A DNA stretch of 46,314 bases from NCBI GenBank assembly GCA_965660635.1, contig CBFIAS010000013.1, positions 1-46,314 on the forward strand. The letters are read 5' to 3'. The position numbers and the translations under genes are program-made. Shown one piece after another: positions 1 through 8,963 of the stretch. Below the pieces are notes generated by a model that saw nothing but the letters and a program-made list of their open reading frames with translations, did not search any database and was not told the DNA's origin. The DNA comes from UBA7374 sp965660635 (lineage in GTDB: Bacteria; Verrucomicrobiota; Verrucomicrobiia; Opitutales; Coraliomargaritaceae). The first letter of the stretch is position 1, and each line of letters starts with the position of its first letter.

Positions 1-118
1 GATGGCGATGACGATGGCGATGGCGATTTGGACTTTTAGCTAATTGAAGAAGGGACTGTGTGGTGCGTTGGATAAGCCCCCGTGTCCCGGTGTCCCCGTG
101 TTCCCGAATGAGAAATCT
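1..118 (+). repeat. Copy A of an interspersed repeat family (truncated by window edge)
   Basis: Begins in a GATGGC/GATTTG-type short repeat, then reads through a block containing GGTGCGTTGGATAAGCC, a CCCGTG minisatellite and GAGAAATC. The same order of blocks is seen at 25495-25570 on the same strand and, in degenerate form, at 22080-22140 on the opposite strand. Only the right half of the unit is inside the window. No coding potential is evident. Confidence 0.7.
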
Positions 119-137
119 CTTCTTTGTCGGTGGCTTT

Positions 138-515
138 TCAGCCGCGGATGACGAGTTCATCGATCTCCCCGCAGTGGTCGAGGCGGCGGATCTTATGGAG
201 GATCTCTTTTTTGCGGAATTGCAGTTCGGAGCGCAGGGTCTGGTTGGTCACGGAGATCATGAGAATGTGGTCGTCCTTGATGCGTACGGGGTTGCAGCGT
301 CCAGCCAGCTTGCCGAAGAGGTGCCCCCAGTTCTCCACCAGTGAGCGCTCGGGGCTGGGCTGCTCCAGCTTGTATTGCTCCTTGAGGACGACGAGCAGGT
401 TGCCGAGGGGGACCGGCGCACGGCGGGAGGATCCGCTGACTGTGCGGGGCAATCCGCGGAAGTCGGCGATCAAATCCTCAGTCTTCTTGCTCAAGGGCAT
501 GCGGGCAGGGTGCAT
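138..515 (-). CDS. DciA-like (DUF721) protein
   Basis: About 125 residues, the usual size of a stand-alone DUF721 protein. The conserved core is visible: a Trp-containing segment (ENWGHLFGKLAGRCNPVRI), then a hydrophobic strand (DDHILMISVTNQTLRSEL) and a C-terminal helix with IRRLD. Some members of this family (DciA) are loaders of the replicative helicase in bacteria lacking DnaC/DnaI; whether this one does that is inference, although a dnaB gene lies at 11631. ATG at 515 is preferred over the upstream TTG at 521; ATG at 500 is also possible. It is the last gene of a minus-strand stretch, separated from nrdA by a terminator. Confidence 0.75.
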   Translation of the reverse strand: MHPARMPLSKKTEDLIADFRGLPRTVSGSSRRAPVPLGNLLVVLKEQYKLEQPSPERSLVENWGHLFGKLAGRCNPVRIKDDHILMISVTNQTLRSELQFRKKEILHKIRRLDHCGEIDELVIRG

Positions 516-811
516 TGTCAAGGCACGGGTAGCGAGCCGATAAAGAAGGCTTGAGGGAGAAGACTGAAATCCGGGACCTGAAACCGGAAAAGCGAATAAT
601 TAAATGAAAAAATGCCATCAGCGTGAATTGGCACACATAGTGCATTAGTAATATTATCTCCCGTATAGGGAGTTGGGGTAATACAACATAGCAGAAAACA
701 GTGTGGCGCGGGGCTTAGGGGTAGGCCTCGCGCCACTTTGTTTCTGGCTCGGAAGCACAAAAAAAGGCCGTGCCCGGCTCTGCGGACACGGCCTCTAGGA
801 GTGAGTCTTTT
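516..811. other. Intergenic region between nrdA and the DciA-like gene
   Basis: No convincing gene. It holds the nrdA terminator (758-794) and a small hairpin at 658-672 (CTCCC/GGGAG around GTATA) in an AT-rich stretch that probably carries the promoter of the DciA-like gene. No clean -35/-10 pair could be assigned. Confidence 0.5.
758..794 (-). terminator. Rho-independent terminator after nrdA
   Basis: Read on the minus strand, an 8-bp stem AGGCCGTG/CACGGCCT with a 14-nt loop is followed directly by a run of T. It starts 18 nt after the nrdA stop codon. Confidence 0.85.
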
Positions 812-3800
812 TTATTGGCAGGCTTCGCACTCGCCGCCGTTCATCATGGCGTCAAGGGAGCAGGCTTTCGCCTCGGCTTCGGTGTATTCCTTTTTCGGGG
901 CATCGGCCTGGCCAGCGCGGCCACGTACTTCTTTTTTCTGGCTGACGGTGGCCTTCTCAATGTTGGAGGCGCCGAGGGTGCGCAGGTAGTAGGTGGTCTT
1001 GAGCCCGTGGTGCCAGGCATGGCGGTACATGTGGGAGAGGGTCTTGATATCGGGCGTGGCGAGGAAGAGGTTGACCGACTGGGACTGGTCGATCCACTTC
1101 TGGCGCCGGGCGGCGGCTTCGATGAAGTACTGGTACTCGACGGTGAAGGCGGTCTTGTATTTCTCGCGCAGGTCGTCGGGGATGCCTTCGATGGACTCGA
1201 GTTCGCCATCAAAGTACTTGAGCTGGTCGCGCATTTCGGCGTCCCACAGGCCGCGGGCTTTGAGGTCGCGGACGAGGTGGCCGTTGAGAACGATGAAGTC
1301 TCCGGATAGGTTGCTTTTGACGAATAGGTTCTTGTAGGTGGGCTCGATGCAGGGGGAGGTGCCCATGATGTTGGAGATGGTGGCGGTGGGGGCGATGGCC
1401 AGCACGTTGGAGTTGCGCATGCCCTGGCGCGCGATCTTCTCGCGCAGGGGTTTCCAGTCCATCTTCCCGGCGCGGGGGACGGAGATCTCGACGTCGCGCT
1501 CGGACTCGAGCAGGTCGAGGGTGTCTTGTGGCATGAGGCCGCGGTCCCATTTCGAGCCTTTGTAGGAGCTGTAGGTGCCGTGCTCAGCGGCAAGGTCGGA
1601 GGAGGCCTCGTAGGCGTAGTAGGCGATGGCTTCCATGAACTCGTCGTTGAATTCGACGGCGGCCTGGGAGGCGAAGGGGATGTTCTTGATGAAGAGGGCG
1701 TTTTGCAGGCCCATGACGCCGAGTCCGACGGGACGGTGGCGGCTGTTGGCGGTTTGCGCGGCCTGGGTCGGGTAGAAGTTGATGTCGATCACGTTGTCCA
1801 GGGCGCGCACGGCGATACGGACGGTCTCGCGGAGTTTCTCGTGGTCGAGGTTGCCGTCCTTATCGAGGTGGGAGTCAAGGACGACGGAGCCGAGATTGCA
1901 GACGGCGGTTTCCTCGTCGCTGGTGTTGAGGGTGATCTCGGTGCAGAGGTTGGAGCTGTGGATGACGCCAGTATGGTCCTGCGGGCTGCGGACGTTGCAG
2001 GGGTCCTTGAAGGTAATCCAGGGGTGGCCGGTCTCGAAGATCATGCGGAGCATGGACTTCCAGAGGTCGATGGCGGGGATCTTCTGCCCGAAGATCTCGC
2101 CCTTTTCGGCCATGGCCTCGTACTCGCAGTAGCGCTCTTCAAAGGCCTTGCCGTAGAGTTCGTGGAGGTCGGGTGTCTCGTTGGAGTGGAAGAGGGTCCA
2201 CTCGGTGCGGGCCTCCATGCGCTTCATGAACAGGTCAGGTATCCAGTTGGCGGTGTTCATGTCGTGGGTACGGCGGCGGTCGTCCCCGGTGTTTTTGCGC
2301 AGTTCGAGGAAGTCGTGGATGTCGTTGTGCCAGGTCTCGAGGTAGGCACAGCCGGATCCGCGGCGCTTGCCGCCCTGGTTGACCGCGACGAGCTGGTCGT
2401 TGTGCAGCTTGAGGAAGGGGATGACGCCCTGGCTTTCGCCGTTGGTGCCCTTGATGAAGCCGCCTGTGCCGCGGACGGCGGTCCAGGAGCCGCCGAGGCC
2501 GCCGGCCCACTTGGAGAGGAAGGCGTTGTCGGCAATGCCGCGGTGCATGATGGACTCGATGCTGTCGTCGACCTTGTAGAGGTAGCAGGAGGAGAGCTGC
2601 GAGTGGAGGGTTCCGGAGTTGAAGAGGGTGGGGGTGGAGGAGCAGAAGCGGCGGCTCTTGTAGAGGTTGTAGAGGCTGATGGCGCGCTCTTCGCGGTCCT
2701 CCTTTTCGGCGTGGAAGAGGCCCATGGCCACGCGCATCCAGAAGAACTGGGGCACTTCGAGGCGGCGGTGGCGCTTGCTCGTCTTGTCGACGATGAGATA
2801 GCGGTCGTAGAGGGTCTGCACGCCGAGGTAGTCGAAGTCGAGGTCGGCGGAGGGGTCGAGGGCATCGCCGAGCTTTTCGAGGTCGTACTCGAGGATCCGG
2901 GGGTGGACGCGCTCGATCTCGACGGCGCGCTTGAGGTAGGCCTTGAGCCCCCGGCGGTGGGCCTGCTTGAGGTTTTCGATGCCGTTTTCCACAATGTTCC
3001 AGTCGAGGACTTCCTCGTAGATGTAGGAGAGGAGGATGCGGCCGGCGAAGAGGGCGAAGTCGGCGTCGCGCTCGATCATGGCCTTGGCGTTGAGGATGAT
3101 GGTCTTCTTCAGGTCCTGGCGCTTCATTTCCGGGTAGAGGGAGCGGCGCAGTTCACTCTCAATCTCCTCGGCGCGGAGGGAGAGATCCAGCCCGATGCCG
3201 GCAAACTCGATGCGGCGCTTGAGGTCGAGCCCGTCCCAGAAGGTGTTCTGGCCGTTCTCGTCGGTCACCACGATCATGGAGTCCTGCTGGGTGTCTTCAG
3301 GGGCGGCTTGCTCGCTTTCCAGGCGCACGCGGGCCCGGTGGGCGCGGTAAAGGATGTAGGCCTCGGCTACCTTGAAGTGGCCCTGGCGCATGAGTTCTTC
3401 CTGGACGGCGTCCTGCACGTCCTCGATGTTGATGAAGGCCTGTCCAGAGGCGTTGAGGCGGTCCGTTACGGAGCGGGCGACTTCGACGGCGGGTTCGGAG
3501 TCGAGGTGCAGCGAGAGGAAGGACTTGCGCACGGCGACCTCGATCTTGGCCTCGCTCCAGGGCACGACCAGGCCGTTGCGCCGGATCAGGCGGATGGATA
3601 CCGGGGCGCGCTCAACCTCGGTGTCTTCTTGGTTGCGGGCAAAGACAAGGCTCTTGGCCACGTCGTGGGCGTCGTTCTCGATCAGGGCCTTTTCAATCAG
3701 GAGGTCGATGTCGTGGCTGGAGAGCTTGAGTTCGCGACCCTGCTCGATTTGCGCGGCCAGCACCTGGCCGACGCTCTCGGCCACGGTGGCGACAAACTTG

Positions 3801-4054
3801 CGGTTGCGCTCGTTGAAGATGTCTTCTTCCTGCCGGGAGAGGAGAAGGTCGGTGAGAGCGGCGCCGATGGTGTCGGCGATTTCGGCGAGGTCGAAGTCAC
3901 GCTCGCCGTCGTCGGCGTCGATCTTGATGCCGGGACGCTGGAAACTGTCTTCAGGGATGACGCATCGCCAGTCGAAGCGCGGTTTCTTGTCCCACGGGGT
4001 AGAGGTGAATCGTTTGAGTTCGAGGTCTTCTTCAAAAGTGAGTTTATGGATCAT
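812..4054 (-). CDS. nrdA: Ribonucleoside-diphosphate reductase, large subunit (class I)
   Basis: 1080 residues from the ATG at 4054; an in-frame extension to 4150 lacks family features. It reduces ribonucleotides together with the NrdB encoded just upstream. An ATP-cone (about 152-245) is preceded by about 130 residues that look like a degenerate second cone, so the protein is longer than E. coli NrdA (about 760). Active-site residues are visible: Cys490 (SSCYLYKVDD), Asn702-Cys704-Glu706 (SNLCTEITL) and Cys719 (AVCNLGSV), plus the C-terminal shuttle pair Cys1076/Cys1079 (GECEACQ). It lies 117 bp after nrdB, so co-transcription is likely, and ends at a terminator. The long N-terminus resembles chlamydial NrdA, which pairs with class Ic NrdB. 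Confidence 0.97.
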   Translation of the reverse strand: MIHKLTFEEDLELKRFTSTPWDKKPRFDWRCVIPEDSFQRPGIKIDADDGERDFDLAEIADTIGAALTDLLLSRQEEDIFNERNRKFVATVAESVGQVLAAQIEQGRELKLSSHDIDLLIEKALIENDAHDVAKSLVFARNQEDTEVERAPVSIRLIRRNGLVVPWSEAKIEVAVRKSFLSLHLDSEPAVEVARSVTDRLNASGQAFINIEDVQDAVQEELMRQGHFKVAEAYILYRAHRARVRLESEQAAPEDTQQDSMIVVTDENGQNTFWDGLDLKRRIEFAGIGLDLSLRAEEIESELRRSLYPEMKRQDLKKTIILNAKAMIERDADFALFAGRILLSYIYEEVLDWNIVENGIENLKQAHRRGLKAYLKRAVEIERVHPRILEYDLEKLGDALDPSADLDFDYLGVQTLYDRYLIVDKTSKRHRRLEVPQFFWMRVAMGLFHAEKEDREERAISLYNLYKSRRFCSSTPTLFNSGTLHSQLSSCYLYKVDDSIESIMHRGIADNAFLSKWAGGLGGSWTAVRGTGGFIKGTNGESQGVIPFLKLHNDQLVAVNQGGKRRGSGCAYLETWHNDIHDFLELRKNTGDDRRRTHDMNTANWIPDLFMKRMEARTEWTLFHSNETPDLHELYGKAFEERYCEYEAMAEKGEIFGQKIPAIDLWKSMLRMIFETGHPWITFKDPCNVRSPQDHTGVIHSSNLCTEITLNTSDEETAVCNLGSVVLDSHLDKDGNLDHEKLRETVRIAVRALDNVIDINFYPTQAAQTANSRHRPVGLGVMGLQNALFIKNIPFASQAAVEFNDEFMEAIAYYAYEASSDLAAEHGTYSSYKGSKWDRGLMPQDTLDLLESERDVEISVPRAGKMDWKPLREKIARQGMRNSNVLAIAPTATISNIMGTSPCIEPTYKNLFVKSNLSGDFIVLNGHLVRDLKARGLWDAEMRDQLKYFDGELESIEGIPDDLREKYKTAFTVEYQYFIEAAARRQKWIDQSQSVNLFLATPDIKTLSHMYRHAWHHGLKTTYYLRTLGASNIEKATVSQKKEVRGRAGQADAPKKEYTEAEAKACSLDAMMNGGECEACQ

Positions 4055-4171
4055 CGGTACGGTTTGCGTCTGTATTGGTGTGTGTTTTAGGTTAGCGGGA
4101 GCGGGTAGACATTGGCAGTTACAGGAACGGGGTGCGGAGCAGTTCCGCACCCCGGCGGGAAAGGCGGGATG

Positions 4172-5254
<1,083 letters not shown>

Positions 5255-5433
5255 GGTCAAGAATTGCGGTCTGAGTTGGTTGGCAGGACCCTTTCAAAAC
5301 CTCCAATCCGGAACACTCCGGCCGGTTCGACAGAAGTTTCTGGTCTGGAGGAAGATAGGATCATTTTGGATTTCCCGGGTATTCGAATCAACTCATTGAG
5401 ACTGATCCTAAAATGCCCAGTGTCAATACAGGA

Positions 5434-5480
5434 GCACAAGATATTGAAAAATCAAGCGGCTCCGGCACTATATCTAGTAT
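5434..5480 (-). promoter_or_regulatory. Tandem NrdR-type boxes upstream of nrdBA
   Basis: Two 16-bp sites, GCACAAGATATTGAAA (5434-5449) and GCACTATATCTAGTAT (5465-5480), both resemble the palindromic NrdR box (ACACxATATxTxGTGT type). Their starts are exactly 31 bp apart, about three helical turns, which is the usual spacing for pairs bound by the repressor NrdR. They would give deoxynucleotide-dependent control of nrdBA. No nrdR gene is in this window. Confidence 0.75.
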
Positions 5481-5500
5481 TTATCAACAACTTATTCACA
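5481..5500 (+). promoter_or_regulatory. Two DnaA-box-like 9-mers next to the NrdR boxes
   Basis: TTATCAACA (5481-5489) and TTATTCACA (5492-5500). The second fits the TTATNCACA consensus; the first has one mismatch. DnaA boxes are known in the E. coli nrdAB promoter, so coupling of dNTP supply to replication is plausible, but short AT-rich matches also arise by chance. Confidence 0.4.
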
Positions 5501-5711
5501 AAACCCTGTTAGCAAGTCGCTTGCCTATTTACACCACATCCGGAAAATTTTCCGGGCCGTCCTGCGCCCCACGCTGCTTCTCCGGCAAATTGCCCGCACC
5601 ACTGCAACTTTCTTTACTCTCCGGCGATCCCATGCATGGATGACCGCAATACAAACCACGCAGGCAACCCCCGCCCCGTTCCTCTTTCCCCGGGACACCG
5701 AGGCTGCGCGC

Positions 5712-6290
5712 ATGAACAAGCCAGAGCCCTCCAGCCCGACCGCCCCCATCGCCGAGGACATCGACAGCCTCTGCCTCCGGGCCGTGGCAGACGGCGAGCA
5801 AAGCGCCTTTGCCAGCCTGGTCGAGCGCTGGCAATCCCGCTTGATCAACTACTTCCACCGCTCCACCGGCAACCGCGACGACGCCGAGGACCTCGCGCAG
5901 GAAACCTTTCTCGACCTCTACCGCGCCGCACCCCGCTATGAGCCCCGCAGCAGCTTCAAGGCCTTTCTCTTCACCCTGGCCCGCCGCCGCCAGATCGACA
6001 GCTACCGGAAGAAGGCCCGCCGCCCCCTTCAATATATCGACCCCGCCGAAAATCTTCTCCAGCAGCATGCAGAACGCAGCGACGCCTGCGCCGAAATCGA
6101 GGAAGCCTTCCACCGCGCCCTCGCCGCCCTCCCGGAAAAGCAGCGCCAGGCCATCCTCCTCCTCCAGCAGCAGGGCCTCTCCTACGAGGAGATCGCCGAA
6201 GCCCTCGGCGGCAGCGTCAGCGCCGTAAAAAGCTGGATCCACCGCGCCCGCGCCCACCTGCGCATGGCACTCGCTGAATTTCACGCCTGA
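5712..6290 (+). CDS. ECF-type RNA polymerase sigma factor
   Basis: 192 residues from ATG 5712; an alternative ATG at 5640 would add 24 residues without sigma features. Sigma region 2 spans about 20-95, with an acidic recognition segment (DDAEDLAQETFLDLYR) followed by FLFTLARRRQIDSYR. Region 4 spans about 135-190 (LPEKQRQAILLLQQQGLSYE, then an EIAEALGGS helix-turn-helix and AVKSWIHRARAHLR). It is followed closely by a small membrane protein and a secreted protein, the usual layout of an ECF sigma factor, its anti-sigma partner and a surface or stress target. The inducing signal cannot be read from the sequence. Confidence 0.93.
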   Translation: MNKPEPSSPTAPIAEDIDSLCLRAVADGEQSAFASLVERWQSRLINYFHRSTGNRDDAEDLAQETFLDLYRAAPRYEPRSSFKAFLFTLARRRQIDSYRKKARRPLQYIDPAENLLQQHAERSDACAEIEEAFHRALAALPEKQRQAILLLQQQGLSYEEIAEALGGSVSAVKSWIHRARAHLRMALAEFHA

Positions 6291-6308
6291 ACCACCGCAC
6301 TCTTACCC

Positions 6309-6695
6309 ATGAAAACCACCGATTCCCGCGACCCGCTCGACCGCCAGATCGACGACCTCCTGGCCCGACGCCCGCTCGAACCCAGCCCGGACTTTGTCGC
6401 CCGCACCCTGGCCGCCGCCCGCCACATCGAGGAACGCCGCCGCTCCGGCCCTGGGGCCGTACTCCTGCGCTTCGGCCTGCCCCTTGCTGCCGCCGCCGCA
6501 CTCGTCCTCCTGCTCCGGGCACCCTCTCCCGGGACCGCTCCGGCATCCGCCTCCGGGCTTCTTCTCGATCCCGATATTTTCTTCCTGGAGGAAGGCCTCT
6601 CCGGCCTCGCCGGGCAAATCGATGAATCGTCCTTGCCCGACGGTACCACGCTCCTTCAGACCCTCGACGCCCTCGACTACGGCTTGGAATCATGA
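6309..6695 (+). CDS. Small single-pass membrane protein, probable anti-sigma factor
   Basis: 128 residues. The N-terminal 50 residues are charged and cytoplasmic in character. One hydrophobic segment (about 55-70, LPLAAAAALVLLLR) would cross the membrane, leaving about 55 residues outside. There is no zinc-type anti-sigma Cys/His motif, so the assignment rests on position (18 bp after the sigma gene), topology and the four-base ATGA overlap with the next gene. It could instead be an unrelated membrane protein co-regulated with the sigma factor. Confidence 0.65.
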   Translation: MKTTDSRDPLDRQIDDLLARRPLEPSPDFVARTLAAARHIEERRRSGPGAVLLRFGLPLAAAAALVLLLRAPSPGTAPASASGLLLDPDIFFLEEGLSGLAGQIDESSLPDGTTLLQTLDALDYGLES

Positions 6696-7228
6696 AAACA
6701 CCCGCCCGCCACCTCATTCTTCTTATCGTCCTCTCGGCCAGCCTCGCCGCGCCGGCCCTCGGCCAGCCGGGCGGCGCCCCGGACGATGTTCCCGCACCCG
6801 CCCGCCAGCCAGCCGGGAAGCCGCCCCGCGGGAGCGAGAGCCGCTTGCTCCAGCACTTCCTCTCCATGGAGGCCGACGAACTGGCCAAGCTGCGCCAGAC
6901 CATCGAGCGCATCGAGAAGATGAGCCCGGAGGAAAAAGAAGGCCTGCGCCGCCGGATGAAGGACTTGGAAGCGATGGATCCCGGCAAGATCGAGGCCATG
7001 CGCAAGGCCTACCAGGCCATCCCCAAGGAAAAGCGCCAGGCCATGCGCCAGCGCTGGGATGCCATGACCCCCGCCGAGCAAGCCGACTGGCGCCGCCGAC
7101 TGCGCGGCCTTTCGCCGGTTGACCGCCGGCGTATCTTTGAAGAAGAAGGCTTCCTTCCCGGCAAAGGCCCGCGCCAGAAGCCCGGCGGTGGCCCCCGCGG
7201 CGGGGAGACACCCCCGCCCGGCAGTTAA
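6692..7228 (+). CDS. Secreted DUF3106-like protein
   Basis: 178 residues with a clear signal peptide (about 1-24, ending ALG-QPGG). The mature part is low in hydrophobics and consists of helical repeats of the type xMSPEEKxxxRxRMKxLExMxPxxxxxM, which is the look of DUF3106 proteins. The tail is Gly/Pro rich. It overlaps the preceding membrane protein gene by four bases (ATGA), so translation is probably coupled. Similar periplasmic Zraspox/DUF3106 helices are often found beside ECF sigma factors; function is unknown. Confidence 0.7.
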   Translation: MKTPARHLILLIVLSASLAAPALGQPGGAPDDVPAPARQPAGKPPRGSESRLLQHFLSMEADELAKLRQTIERIEKMSPEEKEGLRRRMKDLEAMDPGKIEAMRKAYQAIPKEKRQAMRQRWDAMTPAEQADWRRRLRGLSPVDRRRIFEEEGFLPGKGPRQKPGGGPRGGETPPPGS

Positions 7229-7317
7229 AAAACTTCCCAAGGCCGGGCTTGACAGCCTGCCGTGCCCCCGATGTATTCCGCTGTTCGTTTTCGCACCTGC
7301 GGAAGCACCACACGCCT

Positions 7318-7390
<73 letters not shown>

Positions 7391-7407
7391 GGCAATGACT
7401 TTTGGAC

Positions 7408-7483
<76 letters not shown>

Positions 7484-7491
7484 CTCTTTAC

Positions 7492-7523
7492 ATCCTCTAA
7501 ATTAATGGTTTAGGGGATTTTTT
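7492..7523 (+). terminator. Rho-independent terminator after the tRNA pair
   Basis: 10-bp stem ATCCTCTAAA/TTTAGGGGAT (one G-U pair), 7-nt loop, then a T6 run. It begins nine bases after the CCA of tRNA-Thr. Confidence 0.9.
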
Positions 7524-7610
7524 GTGGGTGGGCGGATGCCAACATCTAGCGAATAAAATAGTGCGGAGTGCGACAGAGCGTTCAAGCATAGTGGTTTCCT
7601 ACAACCAAAA

Positions 7611-7792
7611 ATGCAAACAAGAAGCTACCGTCGCCTCCGCGAGGAGGATCGTCACATCATCTATCGTATGCGTAAAGCCGGAAACAGTCAGAGTGAGATT
7701 GCTCACGCGTTGGGCTTTTCGCAGTCAGCCATTAGCAAGGAGCTGTCTCGCAACTGCGGGAAGCGAGGTTATCGCCCGAAGCAGGCGAACGA
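7611..7792 (+). pseudogene. IS30-type transposase, N-terminal part (runs into gap)
   Basis: 60 codons before the gap. It holds the helix-turn-helix typical of IS30 transposases (LREEDRHIIYRMRKAGNS, then QSEIAHALGFSQSAISKEL and the RNCGKRGYRP segment) that binds the element ends. Whether the gene is broken or only unassembled cannot be told; it is marked pseudogene because the deposited sequence is not a continuous frame. Confidence 0.8.
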
Positions 7793-7891
7793 NNNNNNNN
7801 NNNNNNNNNNNNNNNNNNNNNNNNNNNNNNNNNNNNNNNNNNNNNNNNNNNNNNNNNNNNNNNNNNNNNNNNNNNNNNNNNNNNNNNNNNN
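7793..7891. other. Assembly gap (99 Ns) inside the transposase
   Basis: 99 unknown bases. The flanking transposase parts total about 203 codons, whereas IS30 transposases usually have about 320-350, and the frame after the gap is shifted relative to the frame before it. The true missing length is therefore probably a few hundred bases, as expected for a collapsed multi-copy element. Confidence 0.9.
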
Positions 7892-8320
7892 GATTTGATT
7901 GCGGGCTGCCGAGGCGGCGGATACCTGCTCAGCTTGTATGAACGCAAGAGCCGCACGGGCATTCTGGTCAAGTTATTGAGCAAGGATGCTCAGGATATAG
8001 CCCTTGCGATGAAAAAGGCCCTGAAGGGATTGCGCGTGCATACGATCACCTACGACAACGGATTGGAGTTCGCAGGCCACCAGCAAGTCAGCGAAGCTTT
8101 GGGTGCTCACGGATACTTCTGCCGCCCTTACCATTCATGGGAGAAAGGCGGCGTCGAAAACTACAACGGGCTTGTCCGACAATATTTTCCAAAGGGAACG
8201 AACTTTCTCAATGTCAGCGAGGCTAGCCTCGCTGACATTGAGACCGAACTTAACGGAAGGCCTCGCAAGTGCTTGGGTTTCCAATCACCAAGTAACCTCA
8301 AACACAAACTAGCAGCTTGA
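7892..8320 (+). pseudogene. IS30-type transposase, C-terminal DDE part
   Basis: 142 codons starting directly at the first catalytic Asp (DLIAG). The second Asp is in ITYDNGLEF and the catalytic Glu in WEKGGVENYNGLVRQYFPKG, so the DDE triad is complete. The closing segment RPRKCLGFQSP is the usual IS30 end. It contains a perfect 38-bp palindrome at 8206-8243. Confidence 0.85.
8206..8243. repeat. Perfect 38-bp palindrome within the transposase gene
   Basis: Arms of 19 bases (left arm TCTCAATGTCAGCGAGGCT) meet with no spacer at 8224/8225. The encoded stretch NVSEASLADIE has the length expected for IS30 transposases here, so it is not an obvious insertion. Confidence 0.95.
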
Positions 8321-8471
8321 ACCTATCGAACTACTCGAAAGATTATTCTTTAGCTGTTGAAAACCGCGGTGGATGATTGCTTGGTTGGTTATTCACTTAG
8401 CCACTTCTTAGCCATTTTTGAACTCCACAACTTGCCTCTTCCTGGCTCTGGATCCAGCGGCTTGCAGGATT

Positions 8472-8618
<147 letters not shown>

Positions 8619-8654
8619 CAGCGCCCGGTCATGTCGTCGCTTCGCTCCTCGGAA

Positions 8655-8747
8655 CGAGTCCCACCGGGCCCACCATTCTTCCGAATGGTGGATTTACATA
8701 TGGTGGCGGGACTCTCACCGTGGTGGTCCGGTTCGCCTCGCTGTGCT
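8655..8747 (+). repeat. 93-bp direct repeat, copy 2 (tRNA 3' end plus hairpin)
   Basis: Offset exactly 129 bp from copy 1 and about 90% identical. It carries the T-loop-to-CCA segment of a tRNA with no anticodon arm. The hairpin stem is unchanged; the loop is TTCC. Eight of the nine differences are transitions. Confidence 0.9.
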
Positions 8748-8963
8748 AGAAGTATTTGAGGTATCCCGCGAAGCGCGCCAAGGGAGCGCAAATCAGGATG
8801 CTTTTTCGGGTGCGATTGGCGAATCTTCGCGTTGTTTCGCGGGAAAATTCCATGGGCTAGGAGTGTCCGGAAAAGTTAGGGTTGCTTTTCCTTGCGGGTG
8901 TTCTACCTTCACCGGTTTTTCCTTATTCCCGGGCCTTTGCTGCCCACATTATATTTTTTCACT

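Larger units (their letters stand above)
5255..5711. other. Divergent regulatory region between nrdB and the sigma-factor gene
   Basis: No gene is supported here. It contains the NrdR-type box pair (5434-5480), DnaA-box-like sites (5481-5500) and a possible minus-strand promoter for nrdB: TTGATT at 5391-5386 and CAAAAT at 5368-5363 with a 17-nt spacer. A second TTGACA lies at 5426-5421 without a good -10 partner. Confidence 0.5.
7611..8320 (+). mobile_element. IS30-family insertion sequence (transposase region, gapped)
   Basis: The transposase is present in two pieces either side of an N-filled assembly gap. Terminal inverted repeats could not be identified: the only symmetrical match, GTTCAAGC (around 7584) and GCTTGAAC (around 8315), is eight bases and the right copy overlaps the transposase stop. 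No target duplication was found. The element sits between intact tRNA genes and a tRNA-Met remnant. Confidence 0.75.

Noticed and set aside
1526..4090. Very long open frame (over 850 codons) on the plus strand
   Set aside because: It is antisense to nrdA and has the Val/Gly/Glu-rich composition expected when a GC-rich gene is read backwards; nrdA has all its catalytic motifs.
5257..5439. Small minus-strand open frame upstream of nrdB
   Set aside because: It lies in the nrdBA leader, overlaps the NrdR region, and has no conserved features.
7560..8345. Inverted repeat GTTCAAGC/GCTTGAAC as IS30 ends
   Set aside because: Only eight bases match, the right copy overlaps the transposase stop codon, and no target duplication flanks the pair.
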